Positions 4,981 through 5,325 of a stretch of 5,325 nucleotides of DNA are shown here, piece by piece; position 1 is the first letter of the stretch, and each line of letters starts with the position of its first letter. The notes below the pieces were generated by a model that was given only the letters and a program-made list of their open reading frames with translations, had not been told where the DNA came from and made no database searches. The stretch spans positions 1-5,325 of the forward strand of contig JAWLDB010000185.1 in NCBI GenBank assembly GCA_041686915.1, read 5' to 3'. The translations under genes and the position numbers were made by a program. This DNA comes from JAWLDB01 sp041686915. Lineage in GTDB: Bacteria > Bacillota > UBA994 > UBA5500.

Positions 4981-5325
4981 ATGAACCTAGGTAAATTCCC
5001 TCGTCGAAACTACACCCAAGGCTATACACCGATTGAAGAGCTGCCGCGCTTTTCCGCAGCGCTCGGTGGCCCGACCATTTACGTCAAACGTGATGACCTA
5101 CTCGGACTGACCTCTGGTGGCAACAAGACCAGGAAGCTGGAATTTCTGGTTGCCGATGCCTTGGCTCAGGGCGCAGACACTTTGATCACATGTGGCGCAG
5201 TGCAATCCAACCACGCTCGTCTGACTTTGGCTGCCGCTGTCAAGGAAGGCCTGAAGTGCCGCCTGGTGCTCGAGGAGCGCGTTCCCGGCAGCTACAACCC
5301 GACTGCCAGCGGCAATAACTTCCTC
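4981..5325 (+). CDS. dcyD: D-cysteine desulfhydrase / ACC deaminase-family PLP enzyme, N-terminal part (partial)
   Basis: The first 115 codons are present; the gene runs off the right edge. The ATG at 4981 has AGGGAGG 8 bases upstream. The family is a fold-type II PLP enzyme. The start FPRRNYTQGYTPIEELPR and IYVKRDDLLGLTSGGNKTRK (residues 33-52) are diagnostic, with Lys49 of GGNK as the expected PLP-binding lysine. CGAVQSNHARLT (71-82) is the substrate/cofactor loop, and LVLEERVPGSYNPTASGNN follows at about 95-113. The combination with LVLEERVPGSYNP is closer to D-cysteine desulfhydrases (D-cysteine to pyruvate, sulfide and ammonia) than to plant-associated ACC deaminases. The C-terminal residues that help separate the two are not in the window. 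It is probably cytoplasmic and is transcribed away from the Spo0E-like gene. Confidence 0.9.
   Translation, partial: MNLGKFPRRNYTQGYTPIEELPRFSAALGGPTIYVKRDDLLGLTSGGNKTRKLEFLVADALAQGADTLITCGAVQSNHARLTLAAAVKEGLKCRLVLEERVPGSYNPTASGNNFL

Noticed and set aside
4811..5029. Minus-strand open frame of 72 codons
   Set aside because: It runs antisense across the ribosome site and start of the desulfhydrase gene and has no recognisable features.

Overview
The window looks like a chromosomal housekeeping or accessory stretch from an endospore-forming member of the Bacillota. The main evidence is a Spo0E-type aspartyl-phosphate phosphatase at 4508-4723. Strong GGAGG ribosome binding sites, occasional TTG starts and TATAAT boxes fit the same group. 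The moderate GC content and protein style would suit a Sporomusaceae/Negativicutes or Peptococcaceae-like organism, but the genus cannot be read from the sequence.

Layout. (1) Positions 1-226, minus strand: the N-terminal part of a permuted papain-like (YiiX/YebB-type) hydrolase that runs off the left edge. (2) 391-1185, minus: a secreted protein with a signal peptide and a Cys...His arrangement suggesting an NlpC/CHAP-like cysteine hydrolase. (3) 1291-3335, minus: three co-oriented genes, read as an M28 metallopeptidase, then a small PH-like membrane protein, then a one-domain MGMT/ATL-type DNA alkyltransferase homologue. They end at a good rho-independent terminator (1213-1239). (4) 3488-3984, plus: an S41 peptidase gene reduced to its two ends by a large internal deletion plus a one-base frameshift. 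It lies divergent to the M28 gene and ends at a hairpin shared with the convergent gene. (5) 4067-4723, minus: the Spo0E-like phosphatase followed by a two-helix PH-domain membrane protein. (6) 4981-5325, plus: the first 115 codons of a PLP-dependent D-cysteine desulfhydrase/ACC deaminase-family enzyme that runs off the right edge.

How the genes relate. There is no single obvious pathway. Peptide and cell-wall hydrolysis (M28, the S41 remnant, two papain-like candidates), sporulation phosphorelay control (Spo0E), alkylation damage handling (MGMT-like) and D-cysteine breakdown sit side by side in short transcription units. I see no phage, CRISPR array, IS element, tRNA or rRNA. I did not find a convincing new multi-gene system. 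The points most worth a second look are the doubly broken S41 gene, the symmetric element in front of the desulfhydrase gene, and the promoter overlapping a terminator at 1213-1251.
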